Assembly (NCBI RefSeq): GCF_019279795.1
Contig: NC_056729.1
Location: forward strand, 1,867,758,439 to 1,867,822,438
From: Protopterus annectens
Lineage: Eukaryota > Chordata > Ceratodontiformes > Protopteridae
Direction of reading: 5' to 3'
Length of the DNA: 64,000 nt
The stretch's first letter is position 1. The number at the start of each line of letters is the position of its first letter. Positions 21,382-32,640 of the stretch are shown here, one piece after another. A model generated the notes under the pieces. It saw only the letters and a list, made by a program, of their open reading frames with translations, made no database searches and was not told the origin of the DNA. The position numbers and the translations under genes are program-made.

Positions 21382-22007
21382 CGCGCTTTGGCGGGCTTTT
21401 CTGGCATTAGAGAACTTGGCATAGCTCCTCGTGGTCCCCTGCAGAGTTCCTAAGGCAGCAGAGATCAGAAAAAGTGACTTTCTTGATTATAAGTATTTTT
21501 TAGCATTTTTTTATTGCTGTTTTCGATCTATTGTGCTTTTCGACCACTGTTTGTGCTTATATTGCTGTTATATTACCTGTTTTCCCTGTTTTTCTGTGCT
21601 TAAATTGTTGATTGCACTTCTTGGCTAAAGTTTTGCTTAAAAGTTAACAAACAGGCTAATACACTCAAGTGTACTAGCCTTTGATAGCAATTTAGTCGAA
21701 TAACAAAGCATTTACTGTATTTTCTGTTTGTTTGTTCAAAAAAACTAAAAAAAACCCAAAAAAATACTTCTGCTTTCCTAACTTTCCTAGCTAGTTGTTC
21801 CAGAGACCAGATTTGCTGATCCCTGGGCTTTGTATTTGGTTCCTGTGTTCCTCCATTTTCTTGTGTGGCCAGAAGGAAGTTTCTTTACTCACCAGTGAGA
21901 GTGGGGAGTACTGAGCTGCCTGTTTGTCCTCAGAGGAGTGGTTAGAGACAGCAACTAGTAATTCATTGGCCATTTTGGGTCATTTCCTGTTTTTTCCAGC
22001 CCCCTGC

Positions 22008-22014
22008 TATAAAG
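22008..22014 (+). promoter_or_regulatory. TATA-like box proximal to CR1 leader
   Basis: TATAAAG at the end of the third, partial unit, followed by the unique GC-rich leader (gcgcgatttagcgcgaag) that leads to ORF1. A start about 30 bases downstream would give a ~350-base leader before the Met at 22385. Confidence 0.42.
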
Positions 22015-22384
22015 TGCGTGTTAGCGTGCTTTAGCGCGATTTAGCGCGAAGTTGCCACAGGAGCACACAAGAGCAGTGGTGGTTAATCAAGGTTAAACTA
22101 TTCGGGCTACCTAAAGTCCACTCTTCAAATTTTCCCTTAAAACAGCCTTCCTTGAACTATACTACTGATCTAACCAGCGTATCCTATAACTAAAAAGTTC
22201 ATCTCTACTTGATTCCCAAGTAGACTATTCTCTATCTGTAAAGCCTAGCACTTGCTCCTACAGTACTTTTCATCTTGATATAGCACTTTTATTATAGATA
22301 GTACCACACCAGCCTAAAACCCCTTTCTCAATCACCCACATCCCCCGGAGTCTTTTTTTAAGTTTTTTTCTCTATTCCTTCTAG

Positions 22385-23340
22385 CATGTTGAGGGATCAG
22401 TTGCTAGTGTCCTCTCCTGCTCAGCTGGTGAACCTGGGAATATTGAGGCAATGTTAGAATTGCCTCATGTACACAGACAACCCTCTCCTTCTCCCACAAA
22501 ACACAAATACATGCGAGAGATGCAACTATACAGCCAAACTGGAGGCTGAGCTCTCTCAACATAGGACTGGCAAGACCAGACAGGAGGAGAAGGTAACCAC
22601 ACACACCACATACCCAGTCTCACATAGTACTATCAAACATTCAAATCATACACATAAACGCACAAAGACATACTTGGAGGCTCTGATCAAAAATCTACCA
22701 AAACAGCAGAGGCCACCAAAAGCAGACACCCAAACAACTACCACCTCAGGACACAACACATGAAACACATAGACCACACAGTCAGTGTGCCAAACAGTCA
22801 CAGCCCTTAAGGCCAAACACAATGCCAGACACACTCGTCATTGGTGACTCCATAGTCAGATACACTGATGTCCCACTCACCAGATTGAGTAAGGAGAAGG
22901 TCACAGTAAGCTGCCTGTCGGGCGCTAGAATCCGCCACATAACGCAAGCACTCAGGTCTCTCAACAGCAGGTACAAGTACGACTCAGTCATTGTCCACGC
23001 TGGTGTAAACGACCTGAGACATACCTCCTTGGACTACATGAAAAGAGACATTGAGGAGCTCTCTGATTATGTAGCCCAGGCAGGTATGACCCTGACCTTG
23101 AGCAGTATCCTACCTTCACCAAGAATGATGTCACAATACAGAGATAAGATGATCAGCTTTAATAATTGGCTTAAACTCTGGTGTCATTCAAAGGGGATCC
23201 AATGTCTGTCTGCCTGGGATGACATGCTGGACAAGCCACGCTGCTTCAAGGGACGGCTTGCACCTGTCACCCTGGGCTTCGGATATTGGCAAAGGCTCTT
23301 GCCACCCCCATAGTGCCTTTTTTAGGCAAGGCTCAAATTC
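22385..23340 (+). pseudogene. CR1 ORF1 with SGNH-esterase domain
   Basis: Starts at Met 22385 (MLRDQLLVSSPAQLVNLG) and has an early stop at about 22456. It continues with the Cys motif CERCNYTAKLEAELSQ (near 22512) and a basic, Thr/Lys-rich linker. The esterase domain (22822-23313) has LVIGDSIVRY as block I with the catalytic Ser in GDS, VIVHAGVNDLR as block III, and, after a frameshift near 23250, RDGLHLSPWASDIGKG as block V with Asp and His. All catalytic blocks of an SGNH hydrolase can therefore be traced. After the frameshift the same frame runs directly into the ORF2 endonuclease. Confidence 0.85.
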
Positions 23341-23379
23341 TAAACCTACCACCCTAGAACACAAAAAAGGAAAAAAACT

Positions 23380-24040
23380 AAGGGTAATGCTGCTCAATGC
23401 CAGAAGTCTCAACCTCAAGATGCACGCACTCGAGGCCCTTCTCAGTATGGAGAACATCGATGTCTGTGCTGTGACCGAAACCTGGTTCAAGGCTCCTGAC
23501 AGCACCCCAGCACTATCAGGTTTTACCTCATATCATGCGTTCTGGCCCCAAAATCTGGACAACACCAAGAAAGGAGGGGGGGGTGTCCATATTCATCAAG
23601 GACACCCACACCTCAAGGTTGGTGGCAATGCACGATGCATCAGAGACCATCCAGGTGCAATTAACCATAGGCAAAACTGCTCTGCAATTTGTAGCATGTT
23701 ACAGGCCACCCTCTCAAACTCAGGAAACTCACATAGCTTTCCTGAAAACACTGGAGGGGATAAATGTATCTCCAAACACCATCATACTAGGTGACTTCAA
23801 CTACCCTAATATAGACTGGGATCACTACTCAAGCCCAAACACTCTAGCCCAAAGGTTCCTGGAGTTCATAAACTCAAATGCCATGGAACAACTAGTCACC
23901 ATCCCCACAAGAGGTGAAAACATACTTGATCTCATCATCACGAACATGGGATCAAAATGTTCAACACCGAAGTATACCCTCACTGGTGAGATCAGATCAT
24001 AAACTAATCTCACTGGAGGTCCTCATCCCACCCCCACCTG
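23380..24040 (+). pseudogene. CR1 ORF2 endonuclease domain
   Basis: Blocks: LRVMLLNARSLNLKMHALEAL, IDVCAVTETWF, GGVSIFIKDTH, FVACYRPPSQTQ, TIILGDFNYPNIDWD, ENILDLIITN and, after a further shift, LVRSDHKLI. These are the N-AR-SL, TETW, GDFN and SDH blocks of an apurinic-type endonuclease. Frameshifts occur near 23570 (a G-run) and 23985. Confidence 0.88.
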
Positions 24041-26184
24041 AGATAAAAAAGACCACAGTGAAGAACTTCTCAAAAGCCGACTTCACACTTCTAAAGACTA
24101 GTGTGGTCTCTTTTAAGGCCCCCGAGCCGGCGGTAAACATTACTCAAGCCACTGAATCACTTACAAATGCCTTCTACCAGCACCTGCAGGACTGCATGGA
24201 TCAGGCAATCCCAAACAAAACAAAGACTCTTTGTACCAAAGGCAAGCGTCCAGTCTGGTGGACCCCAGCCATAAACAAACTCTACAACAAAAGGAAGAAG
24301 CTACTACAAGATAGAGCAAAATCCTTAAAAGGTAAGACACCTTTGATCATGATAAGTAAAAAACTAAGAGCTCTCATAAAATCATCCAAGGCAAATTTTG
24401 AGAGAAAAATCGCTAAGGACTCAAAAGACAATCATAAGGCCTTCTTTAGCTATGTTAGAAACCTGGGAGGAAACTCCCAGATATGCTCAGAATTAGTACA
24501 AAATGATGTGAAAATTACTGAACCTACAGACATTGCCAATATACTGGCTGACAAGTTCAGTGCAAACTTCTCCCCCCCCTTCCCCCCAAAAGGAGAGATA
24601 TCTATACCAGAGGATTGTAGCCCCCCCAAACATCTGTAACGCCCAGGTGAGAACTGCTCTCTCTAAGGCAAAAAACACAGCATCCATGGGACCGGATGGT
24701 GTCCCTGGCTGTGTGCTCCACGAACTCAATGAGGAATTAAACCTGCAGTTAGGACAGCTGTTTAATCTCAGCCTCACCTCAGGATACGTACCCAAGGAGT
24801 GGCGCACGGCAACTGTGGTCCCACTTCACAAAGGCAGTGCCTCCACCGACCCTGGTAATTACCGTCCCATCAGCTTGACAAGCCTGATCTGCAAAGCCAT
24901 GGAGATGATCATAATGGAACTCATAAATAAAGACATAGGTAACTTGCAGACTTTGGATCCAACCCAGTTTGGCTTTGTCAAAGGCAGACATGCCTCTTAA
25001 ACTTGGTTGACTTTTTCGAAACAGTCACCAAGGCCATTGATGAGGAAAAGGCAGTCCATACAGCCTACCTCGACCTGGCAAAGGCTTTCTACACAATACC
25101 CCACTCAGGTATCATTGAAAAACTCATCAGCTTAAATGTAAACCCATACATCACAAGATGGGTTGCAAACTGGCTAAGTGACAGAACCCACAGGGTCAGA
25201 GTTGCTGGCGCCATGTCAGACTCAAAGCCTGTCACAAGTGGTGTCCCAAAGGGCTCAGTCCTGGGCCCACTCTTGTTCGGCATCTACTTTTCTGAAGTAC
25301 AAGCAAACACAGGAGGGTTATGGCTGACAAAGTTTGCAGATGACTGCAAACTCGGCGCCATAGTCGAAAACACATCTGACACAGATATCCTTGAGAAGGG
25401 TCTCACAGAAATGGATAACTGGTGCCAGAGCCATGGCCTAAAGTTAAACGCCAAGAAATGCATAGTCATACCCTTCAGGAAAAACAAGGTTACCCCTAGC
25501 TACCATATAGGTGGCAATCCACTGAGCACAGAAGAAGTTATCAGGGATCTGGGGACCCAGGTTGACGGTAACCTTTCATTTGACACTCACATTGCTAAAG
25601 TAGTTAGGAAGACCTTCTACATTGCCCACCTGGTCATGAAGGGATTCACATCTAGATCAAGGGAGGTCATCGTCCCCCTGTACTCATCACTCATCAGACC
25701 AATGATTGAGTACAATGCCCCATTCGGAATGTATCTGACCCGACACCTGCAGCAGCTGGAAAGGCCCCAAAAGTTCCTCACCAAAAGGATAAAGAGACTC
25801 AAAAATATGTCTTATGCTGCCCGACTGAAAGAACTCCAGCTCTATTCAGTCGCTTACCGCTTGCTCAGAGGTGACCTGTGCCTGACATACAAGGCCATGT
25901 CAAACCCAGATTTGATGAACATACTTCACCTCAAAAAATCTAGATCCCTCAGAATTACAAGGGCGGGAGACTTAAACCTTGACACGGTTATTAATAGGAC
26001 GTGCTGGAGGGACAAATTTATCACCCAGAGACTCCCTATGCTGTGGAACAAAATCCCGGTACATGTGAGGCAGAGCACCTCGCTGGCCGTGTTCAAGAGA
26101 AATCTTGACCAATGGATGGGAGATCGCAGATATACCCCAGGGATTACCTCAGTGTCACTGCTTGACAGAGGCACAGGAAAATAA
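24041..26184 (+). pseudogene. CR1 ORF2 reverse transcriptase and C-terminus
   Basis: A linker (to 24600) is followed by ASMGPDGVPGCVLHEL, VVPLHKGSASTDPGNYRPIS and TQFGFVKGR. After a one-base shift near 24995 the frame 25003-26184 gives YLDLAKAFYTIPH, TSGVPKGSVLGPLLFGIYF, LTKFADDCKLGA, LKLNAKKCIVIPF, a thumb with IRDLGTQVDGNL, and the C-terminal LPMLWNKIPVHVRQS. FADD is intact, and the last 393 residues are open to the stop at 26182. Two more frameshifts lie near 24590-24640. Motif style is CR1. The minus-strand copies at 30.8-32.6 kb and 27.9-28.2 kb belong to the same or a close family. Confidence 0.92.
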
Positions 26185-26303
26185 TGGGCATAGTTTTCTT
26201 CAAACTAAAGGGGTGGCGAAAGCCACAAAAACTCTGGGCTAGGCTTATAAATGCCCTTGGGCAGATAGCCTAGTATGAACCTATGAACCTATGAACCTAT
26301 GAA
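26185..26303 (+). repeat. CR1 3' UTR and 8-bp tail repeat
   Basis: The 3' end has gggctaggcttataaatgcc and tagcctagtatgaacct, then atgaacct units up to the array. The same end is seen reversed at 30806-30862 and 18426-18495, and at the end of the SINE at 56.1 kb. Confidence 0.88.
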
Positions 26304-27527
26304 CAAGCTATCCCTTCCTACCTACAAGAAGTGAAAAACAGTGATAACAAATAAAATATTAATTCAGATAAAACTTCTCCTACCAGTCTCCTCCACAGTA
26401 AATCAAAAACCAAGGGAGGATCATTTAGATATGCTCTGGACTTTCCTCTCTGTAGTCAGTGTGAATTTATAGTTGTTTAGGCCCATTGGGATGGCTAGAT
26501 CTTGCCTGCCTAAAACCTACTGCTTTCAAACAACCAACTGTGAAATTAAAGGTAAAACAAAATATGACTCAAAATAAATCTTGTTAATAAGCTATAGCTT
26601 CCTACCTACAAACAGTGAAAAAAAGTGATAACAAATAAAAATAAATTCAAATACAAATTCTCTTACTAGTGAACTCCACAGTAAAGGACAAACTAACGTA
26701 GGATTGCTAAGATATGGTCTGGATTTTTCTCTCAGCAGTCTGTGTGAATTTACAGCTGTCTAGGCCTGTTAGGATGGCTAGAGCTGGCCTATCTCAAACC
26801 TATCCCTTTCCAACAACCAACAGTGAAATTAAAGGCAAAACAACAAAATATGAATCAAAGTAAATCTTATTAACAAGCTATCACTTCCTACTTACAAATA
26901 GTGAAAAACAGTGATAAGAAATACATAAGTACAAATAAAACTTATCTTACCAGTGAACTCCACAGTAAATTACAAAATAAGGTAGAATTGTTTAGATATG
27001 GTCCAGATTTTTCTTGCAGTAGTCTGTGTGAATTTATAGCTGTCTAAGCCCGTTGGTGTGGCTAGAGCTTGCCTGTCTAAAACTTATGAATTTCTAACAA
27101 CCAACAGTGAAATGAAAGGTAAAACAAATTATGAATCAAAGTAAATCTTGTTAACAAGCTATGCCTTCCTACCTGCAAACAGTGAAAACCTGTGATAACA
27201 AATAAAATATAAATTCAAATAAAACATCTCTTGCCAGTAAACTCCAGAGTAAGTCATAAACCAAGGTAGGATTGTTTAGATATACTTTGCATTTTACTGT
27301 CTGCAGTCTGTGTGTAGTTTTAACTGTGTAGGGTCCATGGGATGGCTAGAGGTTGTCTGTCTAAAACCTATCCCTTTATAACAACCAACAGTGAAATTAA
27401 AGGTAAAACAACAATATGAATCAAAGTAAATCTTGTTAACAAGCTATACCTTCCTACAAATAGTGAAAAACAATGATAAGATATAAATTCAAATAAAACT
27501 TCTCTTACAAGTCAACTCTGCAGTTAG
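26304..27527. repeat. ~280-bp tandem array, segment B
   Basis: About 4.4 monomers continuing segment A in phase after the CR1. Ends with gcagttag (27520-27527), the left target duplication of the hAT-like element. Confidence 0.93.
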
Positions 27528-27707
27528 CCGAGGTGCCGGAAGCTGTTGAAGGCTGGGGGGTGTGGGGTGCACTTTGTGATCTAAAAAGGGCAATTGTTTT
27601 AAAAAAAAACATTTACTCCCTCAACATAGGTTCACTTGGAGAACATTTAAGCTTAGCCAATTTCCCTGTTGGTGCTTGAATTAATATTTCCTGATTGGTC
27701 TTCTCAA

Positions 27708-27810
27708 TCACATGGCTGATAATTGTATATTAGTCCTAGTGAGAATAACTGTGGACTTCCCCATCACATGGCTGATAATTGTATATTAGTCCTAGTGAGA
27801 ATAACTGTGA
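27708..27810. repeat. Local direct repeat in the hAT-like element
   Basis: The word starting atcacatggctgataattgt and running to about 47 bases occurs twice, about 54 bp apart, near-identically. Confidence 0.85.
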
Positions 27811-27870
27811 TCATACCATAGATAATTGTAGGAGGACCTATGTAAGGGATGCAGCATTTAAGAACTGCCT

Positions 27871-28240
27871 CTATCCATTACTGGCAAGAGGGGCAATCAT
27901 GGGGTGCATTCTGTTTAGATACCTGGACTGAGTATTTCTGATGCCATTTGACTGGCTGATGTTCAGTAGGTCCATCAGTACTGGGTCGGAGGATGCCTTG
28001 TAAGCAAGACACACGTCATCTCTTAGCACTCTGTATGATACCAAGTATAGTGATAAGGCTTTGAGGTGGTCAGTGCAAGACATATTCTTTAGGACTTGTA
28101 TCTTTTTAGTAAGATATCTCTGTGGGCATTCCAGTTGTTGCATGTGTTTGGACAGATACATGCCAAAGTGGGCATTATATAAAATGATTGACCTAACCAT
28201 TATACATGCAGGATGCAAAAAATGGCAATAATAGCACCAG
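27871..28240 (-). pseudogene. CR1 RT thumb fragment
   Basis: The minus-strand frame has IILYNAHFGMYLSKHMQQLE, PQRYLTKKIQVLKNMSC and YRVLRDDVCLAYKASSDPVL. It corresponds to residues about 230-330 of the 25003-26184 frame. It is open over 115 residues but lacks both ends and catalytic blocks. It lies within the hAT-like element, so it inserted there or was captured by it. Confidence 0.85.
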
Positions 28241-29967
28241 TGATTAACAGCTTGAAGGTATTAAAAGTGAAATTAGAAACTTTTGAAAATACATAAATAA
28301 TGAGTGGAGGGGATACAGTATTAATGAGGTTATTAAGACATTTCTATTTTGAAATTAATTGTACTGAATCTTTGGTGTTAAGCCACTAAATGGACTTACT
28401 GTAACGGGGAATAATTACTGCACTGTAAAACTAATTAAAGCTACACCTAAAATATCCCTCACAAATCATAAAACAATAACTAAAACAACTTAGTACCAAT
28501 TATTGTATTTTTTTAGCACAATTAGCACTTACCAAATAAAAACAGTGTGTGTGTGTGTAAGTGTTAACACAGTAAAACAATGTACAAGCATTTGGTAACC
28601 AGGAGAATCAAACTCAAGAGCACATGGAGAGAAAATATGAATGCCAAGACAGGCATTAGAGTAATTCTTCTGATCCATTCAACTGCACAAAGCCTGCAGA
28701 GCAGCATGGGAAATGGGTGACCTGCAGATTCTGTTATCTGTAAGCCTGGCAAGTTACTTTAAAACCAATAAAGACAGAAGGGTATTTTTATCTTAAAAAA
28801 ACAGCACATTTTAATGTCTGGCTGTTCATAAAGTTTAGGTATTTAGACTGCCAACATTTACTGTAGCCATGTTTTGGACAGTTTTCTTAGCATAGCTGTC
28901 TGACAAACCAGTGCAATAACAATACTAGGTAAATATTATGTATGAGTACAGATAAGCAATGCAACAGAGTGCTTAAGGCACTGAGGTACAATGCTGTAGA
29001 GAGAGAGAGAGAGAGGAAAATTACTTTCATTACCCCTTCAAAGAAACAGTCGAGTAATTATTCACAGAAGTTACTAAGGTTGCTGGTCTAACATAGATTA
29101 AAATAACTTCAAATGATGCTGAGAAGTAAGATTGTTTCATCTCAGTGGCATATATGATATCCTATTATACCCAAAAAATAACACATACAAATTTCTCTAA
29201 ATTATAAGCAAAGAAGTTTATTTGAACAAAACCAATAAGGCTTTTCATTGAAGTGTGCTCTGTTACATATCCTGTTAAACCACATATCAGCTAAAACCAT
29301 GCAAAACAATTTAATCTGCAATTGGTCTGCACTTTAAAAATGTTACTTTATGTGTATGTCACATTCACATACCTATACGAATAAAATTCAAAACATTAAA
29401 AACTGCCATGTCTTTTGGGGGTGAAATTTCTTCTGAAAACATATCAGGATTAATCAAACTGTATACTTTTATAAATGCCTTGTTATTTTCAGGAAAACAA
29501 TTTACATAATTATACACTAATTTATCTTTTTAGAAGAGAAGGTGAATCATCTGGGATCAAGAAACATAAATATTCTTTTTTCAGGTTTGACCAAGGTAAC
29601 ACATTAATGTGCATGCTACATTTCACATGCACCAAAACTAATGCAGTGGACACACATGCACACACACACTTTCTCTTTCATACAGAAATTAATGATATTA
29701 AATTACACACAGACATGCACACATTTCCTTCTTAGTCAACCAACAGCCACATGTGCACACATACATTTAGCTTCTCTCTTGACGGAAATGTGCTACTTAA
29801 ATTTCACGTGCGAGTGCAGAATGTATTTACATCGGCGTTGGAGTGTGTGCATGTGACGCACGCAAGGTCCTCCTTAAAGGAGAAGACACTTACACCACAG
29901 GATGCAAAATTTTTTTTTTGTTTTAGCTCTAAAAGTGGGAGGGCACTTAAACCTCATCACTCTATGA
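28241..29967. other. Interior of the hAT-like element without recognised genes
   Basis: AT-rich. Contains (GT)n at 28543-28558 and (GA)n at about 28997-29014. The open frames at 28564-28752 and 29475-29735 show no family features, and the latter reflects CA-rich DNA (29640-29760). I see nothing else. Confidence 0.5.
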
Positions 29968-29981
29968 TTCCGGCGGCTATG

Positions 29982-30805
29982 GCAGTTAGTCATAAACCAA
30001 GGTAGGATTGTTTAGATATGCTTTCCATTTTCCTCTCTACAGTCTGTGTGAAGTTTTAGCTGTCTAGGCTCCATGGGATGGCAGGAGCTTGCCTGTTTAA
30101 AATCTATCCCTTTCTACCAACCAATAGTGAAATTAAAAGGTAAAACAACAAAATATGAATCAAAGTCAGTCTTCTTAAGAAGCTGCCCCTTCCTACCTGG
30201 ACACTGTGAAAAAAAAGTGATAAATAAAAATCAATTCAAATACAACTTCTCTTATCATTCAACTCCACAGTAAATGACAAATCAGGGTAGGATTGCTAAG
30301 ATGTGGTCTGGATTTTCCTGTCAGCAGTCTGTGGGAATTTAAAGCTTTCTAGGCCTGTTGGGATAGCTAGAGATTGCCTGTGTAAAACCTATCCCTTTCT
30401 AACAACTGACAGTGAAATTAAATGGAAATCAACAAAATATGATTCAAAGTAAATCTTAACAAGCTATCCCTTCATACATACAGACAGTGAAAACAGTGAT
30501 AAGTGAAAAATAAATTCAAATACAACTTCTCTTACCAGTCAACTCCATAGTAAATCACAAACCAAAGTAGGATTGTTTGGACATGCTTTGGATTTTCCTC
30601 TTTGCAGTCTGTGTGAATTTAGAGCTGTCTAGGCCCCTTGGGATGGCTAGTGGTTGCCTGTCTTAAATCTATCCCTTTCTACCAAAGAGTGAAATTAAAG
30701 GTAAAACTATAAAATATGAAAAAAAGTAAATCTTGTTAACAAGATATCTCTTCATACCTACAAACAGTGAAAAAGTGTGATAACAAATAAAATATAAATT
30801 TAAAT
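29982..30805. repeat. ~280-bp tandem array, segment C
   Basis: Starts with the right 8-bp duplication of the hAT-like element and continues the interrupted monomer in phase (cataaaccaaggtagg). About 2.9 monomers, ending at the 3' tail of a minus-strand CR1. Confidence 0.93.
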
Positions 30806-32632
30806 AGGTTCATAGGTTGGTACTAGGCTATCGGCCCTAGGGCCTATACAAGCCTAGCCATAACAATTCCATGGCTATTTCTTCCTACACTATTTACTTC
30901 TCTAGACCCCTGTCTAGCAGGGTGACTGACATGATCCCCGGGGTGAATTTTCTTTCTCCCATCCAATCGTCAAGGTTCCTTTTGAAGAGGGCCAAAGAGG
31001 TGCTCTGCTTGACATGTATGGGCAGTCTATTCTACAGTCTGGGGAGTCTCTGGGTCAGGAACCTATCCCTCCTGCATGTTTTGTTTATTGTGATGACAAG
31101 GTTTAGATCCCTGGAGCATGTGGCTCTGAGGGATTGGAATTTCTTTAAGTGTGGCATGTCCAACAGCTCTGGGTTTGACATGGCCTTGTATGTTAAGCAA
31201 AGATTGCCTCTGAGTAGACGATATGCGACAGAGTATAGCTGGAGTTCTTTAAGGTGGCCAGCATAGGGCATCTGCTTTAGGCCTGTGATTCTTTTAGTGA
31301 GGTATTTCTGCGGCCTTTCCAGTTGTTGCAGATGTTTTGAGAGATACATACCAAATGGGGCGTTGTATTCTATAATGGGTCGAATGAGGGATGAGTACAG
31401 TGGGATAATGACCTCCTTTTTTCTGGATGAAAAACCTTAGTGATAAGGTGTGCCACATAGAAGGATTGCCTGACTGTTGTGGTGATGTGGTTATTGAAGG
31501 CGAGACCACTGCCCACTTGTGTCCCTAAGTCTCTTATCACACTTTTGGTGTTTAGTGTACTGGCACCTATGTGGTAATTCATGGGTACATGTTTTTTCCC
31601 AAAGGGGATAACTATGCATTTCTTGGCATTGAGCTTGAGCCCATAGCTCTGGCACCAAGCATCTGTTTCTGTAAGGCTGTTTTGTAGAGTATCCACATCA
31701 TTTGGGAATTCAATAATGGCTCCCAGTTTGCAGTCATCTGTGAACTTTGTTAGCTAGAGTCCCTTAGTGTTGGCCTATACTTCAGAGAAGTAGATGCCAA
31801 ACAATAGCGGTCCCAGGACTGAACCCTGAGGTACTCCACTTGTCACTTGTCTGGAGCTGGATTTGGAGTCAGCTACTTTTACAGTATGAGTTCTGTCAGT
31901 AAGCCAGTTGGCAACTCATCGAATGACGTTGGGATTAATGCCCAGCTTAGTAAGTTTATCTATGATTCCAGAGTGATGGATGGTGTCAAAGGCCTTGGCG
32001 AGGTCCAGATAGGCTGTGTAGACTGCTTTACCCTCATCCACTGCTCTGGAGACTGATTTGAAGAAGTCAATCAGGTTCAGGAGACAAGATCGGCCCTTCA
32101 CGAACCCAAACTGGGTGGGGTCCAGTGTTTGAAGGTTGCCAATGTCTTTGTTTATAAGTTCATTGATAATATGTTCCATGGCTTTGCAGATCAGGCTCGT
32201 CAGACTGATGGGGCGGTAGTTCCTGGGATCCAAGGTGGATCTCCCCTTGTGGAGTGGAATAACTGTAGCTGTGTGCCACTCAGTGGGCACGAAGCCTGAG
32301 GTGAGGGTATGATTAAACATGACACTTATGTGAGGTGCCAGTTCATTTTGTAGTTCATGTAGTACACAGCCCGGGATGTCATCTGGTCCCATGGATGCTG
32401 TATTCTTAGCTTTGGAGAATGCATTTTTTACTTGTGTGGCCATTATTACTGGAATTTGGCAATCTTCTGGTATTGAGATGGGCCTTTTAGGGGATGAGAG
32501 GGGGGTGAAGTTGGCACTGAATTGATATGCCAGGATATTGGCAATATCCTTGGGATCAGTATATTTAATGCCATTCTGTTGTAGCTCAGAGCAGATCTGA
32601 GCATTGCCATTTAGATTCTTGACAATATTATA
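30806..32632 (-). mobile_element. CR1-type LINE, 5'-truncated (copy 2)
   Basis: The minus-strand 3' end (ggctaggcttgtatagg... with one or two atgaacct units) abuts the array at 30806. Homology to the 20.5-26.3 kb CR1 extends up to about 32632, equivalent to its base ~24460, so the endonuclease and ORF1 are missing. The 5' truncation is typical of incomplete reverse transcription. No clear target duplication is seen, but ataagttataagttataaata at the right edge is a small direct repeat. Confidence 0.9.
30871..32620 (-). pseudogene. CR1 reverse transcriptase (copy 2)
   Basis: In minus-strand order: NGNAQICSEL, then 32443-31916 with ASMGPDDIPGCVLHEL, IPLHKGRSTLDPRNYRPIS, QFGFVKGRSCLLNLIDFF and YLDLAKAFDTIHHS. 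Shifted pieces follow with TSGVPQGSVLGPLLFGIYF, LTKFTDDCKLGA, LKLNAKKCIVIPFGK and FGMYLSKHLQQLERPQ. The catalytic FADD is FTDD here. Several stops occur near 31755 and 31790, with frameshifts. It keeps GRSCLLNL, which shows where copy 1 lost a base. Confidence 0.88.
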
Positions 32633-32640
32633 AGTTATAA

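Larger units (their letters stand above)
20511..22014 (+). repeat. 632-bp tandem 5' units of the CR1 element (2.4 copies)
   Basis: Copies begin with tcctaactttcctagctag at 20511, 21143 and 21776 (periods 632 and 633). The third ends at about 22014, where the unique leader begins. Copies are about 97% identical. Each has a TATA-like box near its base 235, the point at which the third copy passes into the leader. The layout resembles the promoter monomers of rodent L1. Confidence 0.92.
20505..26303 (+). mobile_element. CR1-type LINE, near full length, with tandem 5' units
   Basis: A 5.8-kb element inserted in the array. Order: 2.4 copies of a 632-bp 5' unit, a short leader, ORF1 (CxxC plus SGNH esterase), ORF2 (endonuclease plus RT), 3' UTR and a tail of four atgaacct units (26273-26303). 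An 8-bp tail repeat is typical of CR1. The array stops at gaatc (20504) and resumes at aagctatccc (26305), so about 15-20 bp of target were lost and no target duplication is seen. ORFs have a handful of frameshifts and one early stop, so it is inactive but fairly young. Confidence 0.92.
27528..29981. mobile_element. hAT-like DNA element, 2.45 kb, without recognised transposase
   Basis: Flanked by an exact 8-bp duplication gcagttag (27520-27527 and 29982-29989) inside the array. The outer 14 bases, ccgaggtgccggaa on the left and catagccgccggaa as the reverse complement of the right, agree in 9 of 14 positions with a shared gccggaa core. Both derive easily from a hAT-type end (CAG.GGTGCCGG). 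An 8-bp duplication is the hAT rule. Inside are a CR1 fragment (27871-28240), a ~54-bp-offset direct repeat (27708-27810), and short GA and GT runs. No transposase was recognised, so it is probably non-autonomous. Confidence 0.68.

Noticed and set aside
29475-29856. His/Thr-rich ORFs
   Set aside because: They arise from CA-rich DNA (acacatgcacacacac) inside the hAT-like element.
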